Numbered from the stretch's first letter, positions 10,231 through 22,187 are shown. The stretch is DNA of 64,000 nucleotides from Silene conica (GCA_029255685.2 CM055319.2:22600247-22664246); one strand, 5' to 3'. The notes: generated from the letters alone by a model not told the origin. Made by a program: numbers and translations.

Positions 10231-12125
10231 TGATGTTTGCATTTTATATAGACCTTTTAGGCCGTATTAGCACACATTTCTATGCTTATTCCGTAGTATT
10301 TTGCTACAAATAACCCCCGAATAGTCTACTTTGGTTTGTTTTGCTATTTTTGCAGTTATGACCCGGAGAAAATCATAATCAAGCCTAAAACATGTCCTTG
10401 TGCATGCATTTAGGAGAAGAGTTGAGTCGGAGCTTGTTACTACCGTTTTGAGGTGCACATAGGAGCAATAAAGTCTATCAAGCAAAGGAAGAACTTCAAT
10501 TTGCCAGTGCCAACTTTGAAGAGTCATATCTTGAGTTCTACAACAGAAAATCAGGTGATTCAAATTGGAGATGAAAGCTTGTCCTCTTATCTTTCCAACT
10601 CCACCAAGAACGCTTGATTTGAGCAAGTAACGAAGAAATGGAGGCAGTTTGAAGTTCAGTGTGCAGTGTAGGAAATACACGCTGCTCGATCGAAAGCTTT
10701 ATTTGGTCGATCGAGAGGTTTACTTGGTCGATCGATAGGTTTTGCTTCTTAAAGTCCTCGATCGAGAAGTTTTGGTTCCTAATCTCCTCGATCGAGAACT
10801 TTTCTTACCCATTGTTCTCGATCGAGAGCTTTTCATAGCTATTCTTCTCGATCGAGAGGTTAGCCTTGACGGGTGACAGATCATTTTCCCGAGAGTTTTA
10901 TTTCAATTTTCTTTTGTGTCTACTATAAAAACACATGAGAGTTCATATTAGGTTTCTTTATCATCTTTTTAGCAAGCTTCTCTTGCAGTCACTTTTCCAT
11001 AAAAATATCAGATACTTTTCCTTTTGTACTTTCTTTTCTCTTACTTTGCTCTTTAAGGATTTTAATCGGGTTTTGCTACCGTTCTTCATACCGGAATGTG
11101 CTTGTTTATAATCTCTTTTCTCTCTTAATCTCTCTTTCTGCTCTTGTTTATTTTCTGTTTATTCACAATTCCGTTCTGTTTCTTTTCTCGTCTCTGTCTC
11201 GGTTTCTGAACTCGTTCTTGCACCCTCTATTTCGTTCTCTGTCTCGTTTTTTTTGTCCTCTATGCTTCGTTAGTTTTGGTTCATGTACTCCTCCTCATCT
11301 CTGTTTCTTTTGCTTATTTATATAATTATCTCTGCTTCGTACTCGTTCCCTTTTTCTGCCTTCGAAAACTGTGCCCAATTCTCGCGTGTTGTCTCAGTAA
11401 TCGTGCTTTGTGCTTCATTCGTTTGTCTCGGTCTTATATCTCTGTTTTTATCACTGATTTTATATTCTTTTACCATGCCAATTGTTAGAATAATTATCGT
11501 AGTCGTATTCGTTTAATATTACGTTATGAGTAGCTAATTAATTTATATGCCGGGAAGAGGGAAACTGTGTCATTTGCATGATAGGTTGTAACCGGGTTGG
11601 GTAGTTTTGCGGTAGGAATTGTTGTTAAGCAATTTATATGATGTTTGGTTGAATGAGTATACGCAGGAGACCATTCGTTTAGTTAAACCCCGACCTAGAT
11701 CGGAAGATTGGAAGGGTAAGGCTTGCTTAGCAATAATAATTAGTTTCTGTTAGGGCGGAAGTCAAGCAGAAATGACCTTAGGGCGACTTAAGACCGGAAG
11801 GTATAGCCGGGTTAGAGACGTGACTGTAATAACCTAGCCCTTCCTACCAATAATCTGACCAACCTAGTTTATACCGATAGTGTTGACGACACAGTAACCC
11901 GAAATCCTAGCATATTCCTCTTTTCTGAATTTATTTTATATCTTTCTCGTTCATTTCCATAGTTTAGATAAAACAATTTCAAACCCCCAAATTTGTGACA
12001 TTCCGACAGACCAATTTGAACAGATAATTAGCAACTTTGCCTCCCTGTGGAGATCGACCTTACTTGCCGCTGACTTCTGTCAATAGTTATTAGGTTTTAT
12101 TTTTAGTACTGAAACGACGGTATCA
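10231..12125 (+). repeat. Athila-like 3' LTR
   Basis: 1895 bp, TGATGTTTGC...GGTATCA, alignable end to end with 4698-6576 with scattered substitutions and indels. The palindrome array is at 10685-10856 (seven copies) and the TATA box at about 10924-10931. Differences between the two LTRs include gain or loss of palindrome units. Confidence 0.9.
10685..10856. repeat. palindrome array CTCGATCGAG x7 (3' LTR)
   Basis: Seven sites: four perfect, two with GTCGATCGA starts, one ending GAA. Order and spacing match the 5' LTR except for one inserted and one missing unit. Confidence 0.85.
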
Positions 12126-12130
12126 TTAGC

Positions 12131-12919
12131 CATGAACACTCTCATAGGAAACCACCAATAACACCACTATCACGGTTGTCACCAAAACCTAAGAAGCACT
12201 CACATAGCTAAGTCTTTAACACAAAACTACTAAGATGGTATACTACCTCATTACTTAAGGACATCATTGCAACCTCTCTCAACTAATTCAGATAAAACCA
12301 AACCAAGGGTCCTCAAACACACATTAATATTCTACAAACGGGGCCGACCTCACCACTAAACCAAAGGAAGGATGGTAGGGTTCACAAAGGTAAGGATATG
12401 ATATGAACTCAGAGACAAGCGAGATGCAGGGACTCGAGAGAGCGAGAGAGACAAGGTAACAAGGTTGGAAACTCCAGGCTAAGGATGCCAATAGAAGTGA
12501 AGCCCGGAATGGGAGAGTAAGCATTAGAGGTAAGAAGATTCAAGGTATAACAGAAGGTCAAGTAAGAACCGTTAGGAAAGTATAGCTTGACAAAGTTCAC
12601 ACGGGAGAAGAAAGAAGAAGAGGAGCGTTGAAGCAGGATTAGGATTTCAACTGACACAAATCTCAAGGCTCGGGATTCCTGGGATCCTCACAAGGTTCTC
12701 AACTCCTATTTCTCAATTCAAGCATGTCGATCTAACTCTGTCCAAGTCACATCTTCCCAAATGGTCCACCACATTATAAGTTCTTCCAAAATTAAAGGTG
12801 TACGGTCATCTCTATATCTCAAATTCCTCAAATGATACTTCTATAACACTCCAGGATCAACCATCTCTATACCACGTTACTTACAATTTATCTCATCACT
12901 TCATCTCAATCCCGTAAAG
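12131..12919 (-). other. gypsy-1 interior, middle portion, non-coding
   Basis: This is the continuation of gypsy-1 between the Athila-like and Sirevirus insertions. It is A/G-rich with short frames only; the longest on minus, about 12409-12666, has no family motif. I see no gene here. Confidence 0.55.
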
Positions 12920-13153
12920 AAGTATGAAGAATCAAGAACGAGTTTAGCACCAAAGAGGGGGAGGGGGTGAATTAGGTGACCTTTTAAAAAATCTGAAATA
13001 GCTTAAGTGTTTCACGCTTTAAGGCAACAAGATCAGGGACTAAGCAACAGTATGAGGAACTGTTGCACAGAGCTGATATATTTCGAGTATCACAAGAAAC
13101 GAGTAACAAGTACGAGAAAGAGCAATAAGCAAACGATATAAAAAATTGGTTCA

Positions 13154-13320
13154 GCTCCTACTCCGGAGCCTACGTCCAACCGTTATTTTATTGAAAGTTT
13201 AGAAGCTACTCCGCTTAACTAAAACTATTACAACAAAACAACTCCCCAACCTACTCCGGTTGCATTTGCTAAGAGCTACTCCGCTCGAAGACTTGACTCA
13301 AACTTAAAGCTACTCCGCTC
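13154..13320. repeat. array of short hairpins with constant TACTCC loop (Sirevirus 3' LTR)
   Basis: Five units each have the constant hexamer TACTCC between complementary arms that differ: GCTCC/GGAGC (13154-13169), AAGC/GCTT (13203-13216), AACC/GGTT (13248-13261), GAGC/GCTC (13273-13286) and AGC/GCT (13308-13319). The copy in the other LTR is at 31090-31256. Palindrome clusters have been described in Sirevirus LTRs of grasses; these particular units are read directly here. Confidence 0.85.
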
Positions 13321-13615
13321 TAAGAGTTTGTTGTTCTACCTTTGGTTTACACGATCAATGTCTCAAGAGTTCTCTTAAAGAACATGGAGACTACTTTTAG
13401 GATCTAAACACAAGGTTCATCGAACAAACATTTATACTCATTAGAAGTGCGAACTAGTACAAGGAGATCATAGCTTTTCGAAAACAAATGAAGACTTCTT
13501 TCAAAAACAGAAACTTTTGCAAAATAAACTTGAAGAGTAAATGCTTAAAAGGTTTTGCAAAGTTTTTACAATAAATGCTTAGAAATTCTTGGCAATTAAT
13601 GAGCCAAAGAGTTGG

Positions 13616-13624
13616 TATTTATAG
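13616..13624 (-). promoter_or_regulatory. TATA box, Sirevirus 3' LTR
   Basis: The minus strand reads CTATAAATACC, a strong TATA match. The equivalent in the 5' LTR is at 31552-31560. Confidence 0.65.
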
Positions 13625-14244
13625 AGGATTTGGGCGAGTGGAAGCACACTCTCAAGTGTGTAATTTGTTTGCATAACTCTATTACCCAAGGGTTCAAATA
13701 GTGGAGTGTCTTTTACAATCTGAAAATGCACATGGTTGAGAGGCTCAAGGCAAGCCACTTAAGGTAAGGAGTGTAAGAGAGAACCTTCCTTTTGTAGGGT
13801 CTTATGGCCAAAAAAGGAAAAAGTAAACTTTCTTCTTTTTCTAGCCTTTAGACCTCATGTGCAATGTGTGCTTTTGAATTTCAAATTAATTTCTTTAAGT
13901 TTGTAAAACATTTGAAGTATGTAAATGAACCAAAACACCAACATCTTTTGATAGAAATATTTTTCGAAATATAATCTCCATGACCGTACTAGAAACCCCA
14001 GTTGCAACAGTCTGTTGGACTGTTGCAAGGATTTTGCACCTCTAACAAATACGAATGAATGTTAAACTACCTTGCTTACAACATATTCCTAGACTTGGCA
14101 TTCTCTTGTCTTTGCTTGCATCTTGACATATGAACTTGTAATCTTCAATAAGCTTTATGTCACTTTGCTAATCTCTTGTACTAATCAAGCAAACATTAGA
14201 TTAATCAAGGTAACTTGTCATCATCAACATATTGTGTTCTAACA

Positions 14245-14500
14245 AATTCCCCCTTTGATGATGACAAGTTACAATCAAAATTATGAGACAAGTTCCCCCT
14301 CAACCCATGGTGAGTCGGTCTATTTAGGCCAAAATAAATAACACATAACTTATGCATGAACAAGGTGGTCAAGGGGTCAATCATTCTTAATCCTAAGTAG
14401 TACGTCGAATAAAAAGCTAAGCTATTTCTACGGTGAACGTTAGCCTAAGAGTCATCAAGTAACACACAACATAATTATGATTAGCTTCCCCCTCTTGACA
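14245..14500 (-). other. cluster of polypurine tracts (Sirevirus multi-PPT)
   Basis: On the minus strand at least three GGGGGA tracts precede the 3' LTR: AAAGGGGGAATT abutting the LTR (14245-14256), TTGAGGGGGAACTT (about 14290-14303), and CAAGAGGGGGAAGC (about 14484-14497) with a nearby CCCCTTTTGATGATG. Several PPT-like copies upstream of the 3' LTR are a recognised Sirevirus trait. The tract touching the LTR is the likely functional one. Confidence 0.7.
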
Positions 14501-14645
14501 TCATCAAAAGGGGATGGTAGAGTTCAAAAGATACGAGTCTTAACACACAAGGCAAAAGAAGATAGTCTGAAAAACATAAGAAAAAACAACACACATGCAA
14601 GTAGTTCTTAAAGAGTCATGATAAAAGGGGTGGAAAGGAAAGGTT

Positions 14646-16777
14646 TTAAGCATCGGAATCCTCATTAGCGGCACCCACACGCTCTATGAGATCCTCATTG
14701 ATAGTTCGTAGCTCCGACATCTCCTTCTTCATCCTTTCCATCTCTGCCAAGAGTTTAGAAACCAACCCAGTGAGTTTGTCAAGCTTCCCGTGGATATAGC
14801 ACCCAAAGCAACATTTCCACCGACCGTTGCACCTTTCCCAGGGCCTCCAAATTTCCGAACCAGCTTCCCGTTAACAACATCCAAAGTCATTTGAGATAGT
14901 AAGCCCATTGTCATCTCATCACACAAATGAACAGCCAAGCTACCCTTTTTCACCATTTTCTTTTTATGCAAGATCATCGAAATCCACATGTCATAGGGAA
15001 GAATAGTTTTCTTATCAAAGTCCCCCTTTTGGATATCTTTTGAGACTTCGTGGATTCGATGAAAGATTAGGGCGGGTAGGTTGATTTTCTGATTGGTATG
15101 GAGATGGTGGATGAGAAGCATTTCGAGATAGGAGCACCTACCCCGAGTGTTGCTACCGGGAACAACAGTTCTTTGGAGGAAATTAAAGATGAACCGATGA
15201 TTGGATTTTAGTTCGGTTGCATAAACATTTGAGCGGTTGTGGGAGTTTTGGGGACGTAAGATATTTAGGACTTGGTCAACAAGAGATGGTTCAAGTGCCC
15301 CCCAAGTGCCCCTTGGAAAGGTGGCTAGCCCAGTTTGTTCAACATCAAGGAGTTTGGCTAGTTGGGAAATGGTTAACATGAAGGGTTTATTATTGATGTA
15401 GGCGGAAAGAGTTCTAGATGCAACGTCCACTGTGACCGTTGCATAGAACTGTACCACCTCGGATACATATGTAGGGAAGCTTTTGTCAAGTAGAAAGGTC
15501 CATTTTTGGGCAAGGATATGAGTATGAAAGAATTGAAATGCAGGGGAGGATTCATACCAATCAAGGGGAAAGCGCCTGCCGAAATGGAAAGAGCACCCGA
15601 GAAGGTCTTGGTAAAGTTTGAGCACTTGTTCCGGGAGCTCCAAAGTGTTGAGATAAGCAAGAACTTCATTTTTGAATGGCTCTTCGAATGGGGTGGCCAT
15701 GATGTCACGGCAAGCATTGGAAACAGGGTCCTCCTTTTCTTCACTCTCACTTGGGTATGGGATTGAATTTTTGTCGAGTTTGGCTCGTTTCTTTGGTTTT
15801 TGAGCGGGTGTTTTCTTGGTTTGTTTTGGTTGGGTCTTTTTCTTGGTATTGGCAAAGTGAGAAAGAGTTTCCTCATCACCATATTCCTCACCAAACTCTT
15901 CTCCAAATAAATCAGCCATGTTCAGTTTTCGTTTGGAGGAGGAGGCATTGTGTTCAAGGTGAAATGGTTCAAGCACTTCATCAGACACTTGGTGTTCACT
16001 GGCATCATTCAAATTCTCCTCAACCATGGCAGATTTTCCCTTATCGGCTCTACCCTCAACATCACCAGATGAAACGTTTGTGGGATCCTTTTCTCCGGAT
16101 TTTCCAGACCCAGCCACTTCTTCTTCTTCTTCTCTGACATTGTTCGGATTTTCAACCTCGGTTTCCGTGTTAGCAACCTCATTTTCGACACTTTTCTCTT
16201 TTTCAACTCTTTTCTCAGTTTCTACATTTTGTTCTTTGACAATTTCCTCACTTTCTTTTTCAATTTCAACATTGACCTCACTCTCTTTTTCTTTTTCGGT
16301 TTCAACATTTTGCTCACTCTCTTTGTTCTTTTGATTCACTTTTCCTTTTCCCTTTTTCGTTTTTCTTCCTCCTTTAGCAACAACTTCCTCCACTACTTTT
16401 TCTTTTTCAGGGGCATTTTTCGGTGAACTTGCTTCACCCTCATCAACATCAACATTTCCCACCTCTTCTTCGGTCATCTCCTTCTCGGGTTCAACATTCA
16501 AATCAACCCTTTCTTCAGAGTCAGAGTAGTCGACACTAGCATCAAGAGCCAAGGACAATGCCGGTTGTCGCTTAAGTCCACGTTCACGTCCTCGAGGCTT
16601 TCCAAGATTGGGCCGAGCAGCGGTTTTGGGACGGGAAGTTTTTGGCTTGGCAGGGGCTTTAGGTGAGGCATAGGGTGGTTTGGAGGGTGAGGTGGTCATT
16701 TTTAGCTTAGCAACGTATGATGGATTGTAGGTGTTGGCAAGGCGTTTTAGTTCTCGGTTTATGCTCTTGGGAGGCAT
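14646..16777 (-). pseudogene. envelope-like ORF of Sirevirus (putative plant transposon protein domain)
   Basis: A long frame runs from ATG at 16777 (MPPKSINREL) to a stop at 14729, about 680 residues. The open frame extends 5' to 16948 only through a TTG codon, so 16777 is the sensible start. The N-terminal third is lysine/proline-rich, and residues about 90-270 are a charged, repetitive E/K/V stretch (NVETEKEKE, KEQNVETEKR). The C-terminal half has the folded domain annotated in plants as 'putative plant transposon protein', with GTWGAL, GRCSYLEMLLIHHL and LPYDMWISMIL. Near 14780 a one-base shift moves the reading to another frame that ends at 14646 with a coiled coil (LAEMERMKKEMSEL), probably the original C-terminus. 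No convincing signal peptide or membrane helix is seen. Its role in Sireviruses is unknown. Confidence 0.8.
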
Positions 16778-17150
16778 TTTGAGGGAAGTTATAGTGAGAA
16801 AGGGAGGGACGGTTATGGAGAGGAGTTTGAATTTTGGAGTAAGTTGGAAATGTGAAAAGTTTTTACATGAAGGATAATGATGGTTGGTTAAATGTAAGGA
16901 TAATGAATGGGGGGTAATAAAAAGTGACGGTTGAGTGTGGGTTGGCAATTATGACAAAAGGTGAGGGGTGACTTGATGTGATGGATGAGAGATGTATTTT
17001 GAGTGGCTCAATAGACTACAACTTGCATGCATGATTTATTTCTTACATAACACATTTTCTTTAATTTGCACATACGTGATAAAAAAGTAAACATAAACAC
17101 TACCGTCACCCATTCTAATCAATCATTGGGGAACGTAATCTTTTTTAATG

Positions 17151-20100
17151 TCATGCATCACTTAACAAACCAATTTCCAACCGAAGTTTTACGAATTGTT
17201 CTCTTTCTAACGGTTTTGTAAAAATATCCGCAATTTGATTTTCGGTCTTACAAAAGTTAAGATTAATTGTCCCTTTTTCAACTTGATCACGTAAAAAGTG
17301 ATGCCTTATTTCAATATGTTTGGTCCGGGAATGTTGTATTGGATTTTTCGAGATGTTGATTGCACTAGTATTATCACAAAAAATAGGAGAGGATTCGAAT
17401 GTAATACCAAAATCGTGCAATTGTTGACGTATCCATAGTAGTTGTGTGCAACATAGGGCGGCACTTATATATTCACTTTCCGTCGTTGATAGAGACACGG
17501 TATTTTGCTTCTTTGAAGCCCACGTGAGCAAGCATGGCCCCATGAAGGTGGCAATTCCGGACGTGCTCTTTCTATCCAACATGCATCCCGCATAGTCGGC
17601 ATCGGAAAATCCTACAAGATCAAGCTCATAGTAAGAAGGATACCAAAGATATAAATGTTGAGTTTCAATCAAGTATTTGAATATCCTTTTTACGGCTTTG
17701 AAGTGAGATTCCTTAGGATTTGCTTGAAACCTAGCACACACACACACTATATTGAATATCGGGTCGACTTGCGGTCAAGTAGAGTAAAGAACCAATCATA
17801 CCTCGATACACCTTTTCACTAACACTCTTACCATTTGGATCAAGGTCAAGTTTGAGATTAGAAACCATAGGTGTAGCAACGGGTTTCGCATTGGTCAACC
17901 CGAACTTACTTAGCATCTCCTTCACATACTTTTGTTGATGGATCATTGTGCCCTCCTCTTTTTGCTTGATTTGGAGGCCAAGAAAGAACCCTAGTTCTCC
18001 CATCATACTCATTTCAAACTCAGATTTCATTAGATGTGCAAAGTATTCACAAAGAGTTTCACTAGTTGCACCAAAGATTATGTCATCGACATATATTTGA
18101 CCAAGCAACATTACATCTGAATGTGACTTGATGAATAACGTTTTATCAACCAAACCACATATGAAGCCATTTTCTAAAAGAAATTTTGAAAGCCTATCAT
18201 ACTATGCTCTAGGAGCCTGTTTTAAACCATATAGTGCTTTATCGAGTTTAAAGACATGGTTCGGTGACTCGTTATCCAAAAAGCCCGGTGGTTGTTCCAC
18301 AAAAACTTCTTCATTAAGATAACCATTTAGGAATGCCGACTTGACGTCCATTTGAAAAAGTTTTACATCATGATGAGCCGCAAAGGCAATGAGTATTCGT
18401 ATGGCTTCAAGCCTAGCTACCGGTGCAAAGGTTTCATCATAATCAATCCCCTCTTGTTGATTATACCCTTGCACCACTAGCCTTGCCTTATTCCTTACGA
18501 TTTCTCCGTTATCATCAAGTTTGTTTCGAAAAACCCACCTAGTGCCAATGACTGTACGATTTGAAGGTCTAGGTACCAGATGCCATACCTCACTTCTTTT
18601 AAATTGATCCAACTCTTCTTGCATGGCCATGATCCAACAAGGATCCTTAAGAGCTTTTGAGATGTGGTCGGGTTCAATTTGTGAGAGGTAAGCATTAAAG
18701 GCACAGAAGTTACTGAGGGAGGATCTGGTTTTTACCCCTGAGTCAAGGTCACTGGTTAGGTTTTCGAGAGGGTGAGAGCTTTGGTGTTTCCATCTTTTTG
18801 GTATTGTGGTGTTGGTGGTGTTGGGAGCGATCATTTGTTCGTTCTGTTCAGATGCAACAGTTTCAGAGTCTGTTGCATGGGGTTGATTTTGTGTGGGGGA
18901 TTTATCATTGGAATTTTGTGGATCAATGGTTGTGCCTTGGCTTTCTTTTTCCACTCCTGACGTGCTGGCTTCATTTGAAGATGAAGCCTCGTCGGTTCCC
19001 CCTGAGTTGTGGCCTGCTTCCCAATGCAAAGGTCCTTCTGACTGTTGCTCCAGATCTTCAGCTTCCAACACTTGGTCCATGTCATGACGCACCATCCCAA
19101 GCTCGAACTCATCATCATCCTCTTCATTTCTTTCCTGTTCCTGAGACACAAAAAGACTAGATTCATCAAATACAACATGAATGCTCTCTTCCATTTTCAT
19201 ATTCCTTTTGTTAAAGACTTTGTAAGCCTTACTATGGTTTGAATATCCCACAAAGATTGCTTCATCACTACGGGCATCAAATTTGCCTAAGTTGTTTTTC
19301 CCGTTGTTATGAACAGAACATTTACAACCAAAGCATTTTAAATATGAGATATTGGGTTTTCTTCCACGTAGAATCTCATAGGGTGTTTTGTTGGTGATTT
19401 TTCTAATCATGACTCGATTATAAACATAACACGAAGTGTTTACGGCTTCGGCCCAAAAGTTTCTAGTTACTTGAGAACTAATGAGCATGGTCCTAGCCAT
19501 ATTTGCCAAAGTTCGATTCATTCGTTCCACCACTCCATTTTGTTGCGGAGTTCGGGCGGCCGAAAAGTTATGGCTAACACCATTCTCATTACAATAGGCT
19601 TCGAAGGCAAAGTTTTCAAATTCGGTTCCATGGTCGGATCTTAAAGCACCAAGTTTTAGAGAAAATTTGTTTTCGACCATTTTGAGCCAAATTAAAAACT
19701 CGCCAAAAGCCTTGTCCTTAGTTCCAAGAAACAATAACCACACATATCTAGAACAATCATCAACAATAACACAAATGTAATTACTACCGCCTTTGCTTGT
19801 GATACGCATGGGTCCGCAAAGGTCAATGTGAACAAGTTCTAAGACACGAGATGTACTAATAAACTTCTTTGACTTGAATGAGCTCTTAACTTGTTTTCCT
19901 TTAACACAATCATCACACAAAGAGTTGAATTTAAAATTTATGATTGGTAAACCTTCCACTAAGTCAAGTCTCCTAAGGTTGTTTAATGTTCTAGCATTTA
20001 CATGGCCCAAACGTTTGTGCCAAAGCCATGGATCATTTTTATGGACGCTCATGCACGAAAGTTTTTGACCGGATAGAGAACATAAATCAATCATATACAC

Positions 20101-20430
20101 ATCCTTGACTCGTTTACCTTCTAGTACCAACTCCTTTGTCTTTCCATCTAGGATTTTACACACATGAGCATGAAATTCAACAATATTACCTCGATCACAC
20201 AATTGTGATATGCTAAGTAGATTGTGTTTTAATCCTTTGACAAGCAGCACTTTCTCCACACATAGTGATTTTGACTTACCAACCTTTCCGATACCAACAA
20301 TTTCACCTTGTTTGTTATCGCCAAAAGTCACCATGCCTCCATTGTAGGCCTCTAGTGAGAGGAATTGGTCTTCTTCCCCCGTCATGTGACGAGAGCATCC
20401 GCTGTCTAAATACCAATTGCTGCTGCCCCC
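17151..20430 (-). pseudogene. Sirevirus pol: protease, integrase, reverse transcriptase, RNase H
   Basis: The polyprotein reads down the minus strand in copia order. The protease active-site motif LDSGCSRHM is at about 20383-20410. Next are GAG-pre-integrase ([17 protein letters not shown]), then the integrase core with catalytic D (HIDLCGP), D (RSDHGTEF) and E (GVVERMNR). RT follows ([31 protein letters not shown]), then RNase H (DADYAGC, STTESEY, FCDNTSAI), ending near 17151. Breaks: a TAG at 18202-18204 replaces the Trp of APRAW in RT (a G-to-A change), and a CA/GT microsatellite at about 17738-17750 shifts the frame between RT and RNase H. Protease joins gag through a frame change near 20430. 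It is not translatable as one protein. Confidence 0.9.
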
Positions 20431-20480
20431 CGACTAATGCCTACGCAATATCAAACAGTTAGTTTAGGAACCCAAACAAG

Positions 20481-21176
20481 TTAGGGTCCCTTCTTAACAC
20501 TAGACACCGAGTCCTTTTTTACCCATATTTCTTGTGCGACCTTGGTGTTTCTTTTTAGGTCAAATTCTCTTTTAGGACAACCATTGAACTCATGACCAGT
20601 CATTCCACAGTAATAGCATATGATGTATTCAGGTAGTCCAGCATACTTACGTCGTCTAAAGTCTCTTTGACTTGGGTCTTGGTTTCGGTTGCAACAGTGT
20701 GTGCTACTGTTGCATCTGAAACCAAGTCCAGAGTTTTTTAAAGCCTTTTCATTTTCTTTGGATTGCTTTAACAAGAATTCTAAGACATTCTGACTTCCTT
20801 CCCATTTGAGATAGAACTGCTTTGCATCAAGCAATTCTTTGGTCAAGGTCTTTATTTCCTTAAGTTGATCTAGATTCGTTTTTTCAAGTTTATCAACTTT
20901 TCCTTTGACATGACTAGTTTCATCACTTAATAAGATCGCAACTTCCTCTAGTTATTTGTTATCAAGTTTGCATGAGGTAAGTTCAACCAAGAGGGAGTCA
21001 CGTTCCTTTGTGAGAGATGAAACTTTTCCTTTTAGAGACTCGATCTCTTTAACTAGTTCAGATTCAACATTGCATGAGACTGTTGCATGAGTTTTTTCAG
21101 CTTTATTTACAAGACACTGATTTTGTTTTCGAAGCATTTTGATTTCCTTTTCTAGTTTGGTTATTGTACATGTTTG
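20481..21176 (-). pseudogene. Sirevirus gag, C-terminal part with second zinc knuckle
   Basis: This part encodes a long coiled coil (for example KEIESLKGKVSSLTKERDS) followed by a CCHC knuckle, CYYCGMTGHEFNGC, and a basic tail (KREFDLKRN). It is the continuation of 29497-30798 beyond the copia-2 insertion at 21176/29497. A TAA at about 20955 sits where a CAA glutamine codon is likely (C-to-T), and another stop lies at about 20481. Long coiled-coil extensions of gag are typical of the Maximus/SIRE lineage. Confidence 0.75.
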
Positions 21177-22174
21177 TGTGGGGAATAAAGCATGTATTCA
21201 CCCTAAACTTGCAGGATTATAATGAAAAATACAGTTGTGTTTATAGTCATAAGATTAAAAAGGATAAGAAAAAGAATTCAACCTTTGGTCCTTTGTGCTT
21301 ATGGCCTAAGAACAGGAATTAATGCAAATTCCCTCCTATAACTTGCACCCAAGACTTAGTTTGAGACGTGGCCGCGTGTGCTAGAAATCCTCTCCAATTG
21401 CCTTGCAATATAGGGAGAGCCCCTGAGGTTTTAGATGTGAGATCTGAGGTTTTGGGAGAAGAATGCTCTCAAACCCTAATTTTACCCTGAGATTATTTTA
21501 CAGTGCAACAAGAGTCTTTGATATAAGGAGAAGGACTCTCCTTATATACTACACTTGGCCGGCCGAAATTGATGTCGGGTAGGAGTGGGCTTTCCACTGT
21601 TACCTTATTCCAATGCGTGATTCGACCCATTTAGCTATAATTTATTCGCGGGTTTTATTTATAAATCGTAACATGTTATCAGTTATTAATACAGTCGATA
21701 TATTAATAATGGTCTGATAAAATACGATATTGTATAATTACCTAAATTAATATAACTGTTTATATTAATTCGCGAATACAATATTTAATTAAATATAACC
21801 GTTTATATTTAATTTACGAATTAAACATGTAATCCGTATTAGCTAAAATTATTTAATCCGTATTAAATAATAATCTCAACATCTTATTGACTAATTTAGT
21901 AGTCAATACCTCTGACTAACTGTTTAGTCATATCCGGCAAAATGTGACTGTATTTTCATACCTTCACATCTCTCAAACGTGTCCTATAGGTGTGACGTAT
22001 AGGGACCAGTTGATCACCGCCATCCGTATGACAATAACGTCAAACTTATCTAGCAAGCCAACCGTTATTGATAAACGTGGATCAACTGGTAATAATACAG
22101 AAGTATGCCCTTGTGATCCTTAAAGAGATTTAATAAGTCATTGTACTTAATTGTCAAGGACACCAGCCCCAACA
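21177..22174 (-). repeat. copia-2 3' LTR
   Basis: 998 bp; on minus it begins TGTTGGGGCTGGTG and ends TTATTCCCCACA. A TATA box on minus, TATATAAGG, is at 21541-21549. The sister LTR at 28499-29496 differs at about 21482 and 22169 only, as far as I can see. Confidence 0.95.
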
Positions 22175-22187
22175 ATCTCCCACTTGT
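22175..22187 (-). other. copia-2 polypurine tract
   Basis: The minus strand reads AAGTGGGAGATTG abutting the LTR start TGTTGG, the classic Ty1/copia primer tract. A second copy, GTGGGAGTTTG, lies about 70 bp upstream (22250-22260) inside a local duplication of ACTTGTCCGTACAAG. Confidence 0.8.

Larger units (their letters stand above)
4698..12125 (+). mobile_element. Athila-like non-autonomous gypsy element with palindrome arrays
   Basis: This 7428-bp element is flanked by a perfect 5-bp TSD, TTAGC (4693-4697 and 12126-12130). LTRs at 4698-6576 and 10231-12125 start TGATG and end GGTATCA. The PBS just inside the 5' LTR contains GTTGCCGGGGAG, the tRNA-Asp-type site used by Athila/Tat gypsy elements, so the element reads plus. 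The 3.6-kb interior has a zinc-knuckle remnant and degraded gag-like frames but no protease, RT or integrase, so it needs enzymes in trans. Its most striking feature is about 38 copies of CTCGATCGAG or one-base variants, in both LTRs and interior. Confidence 0.88.
12925..14244 (-). repeat. Sirevirus 3' LTR
   Basis: 1320 bp. On minus it begins TGTTAGAACACAAT and ends CTTGATTCTTCA. It holds a TATA box at about 13616-13624 and the TACTCC hairpin array at 13154-13320. It is almost identical to 30861-32180; differences visible by eye include positions near 12928, 12952, 13025 and 13245. Confidence 0.93.

Noticed and set aside
15373..16426. Several ORFs overlapping the envelope-like gene on both strands
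   Set aside because: They are shadow frames of the charged repetitive region; codon bias follows the minus-strand main frame.
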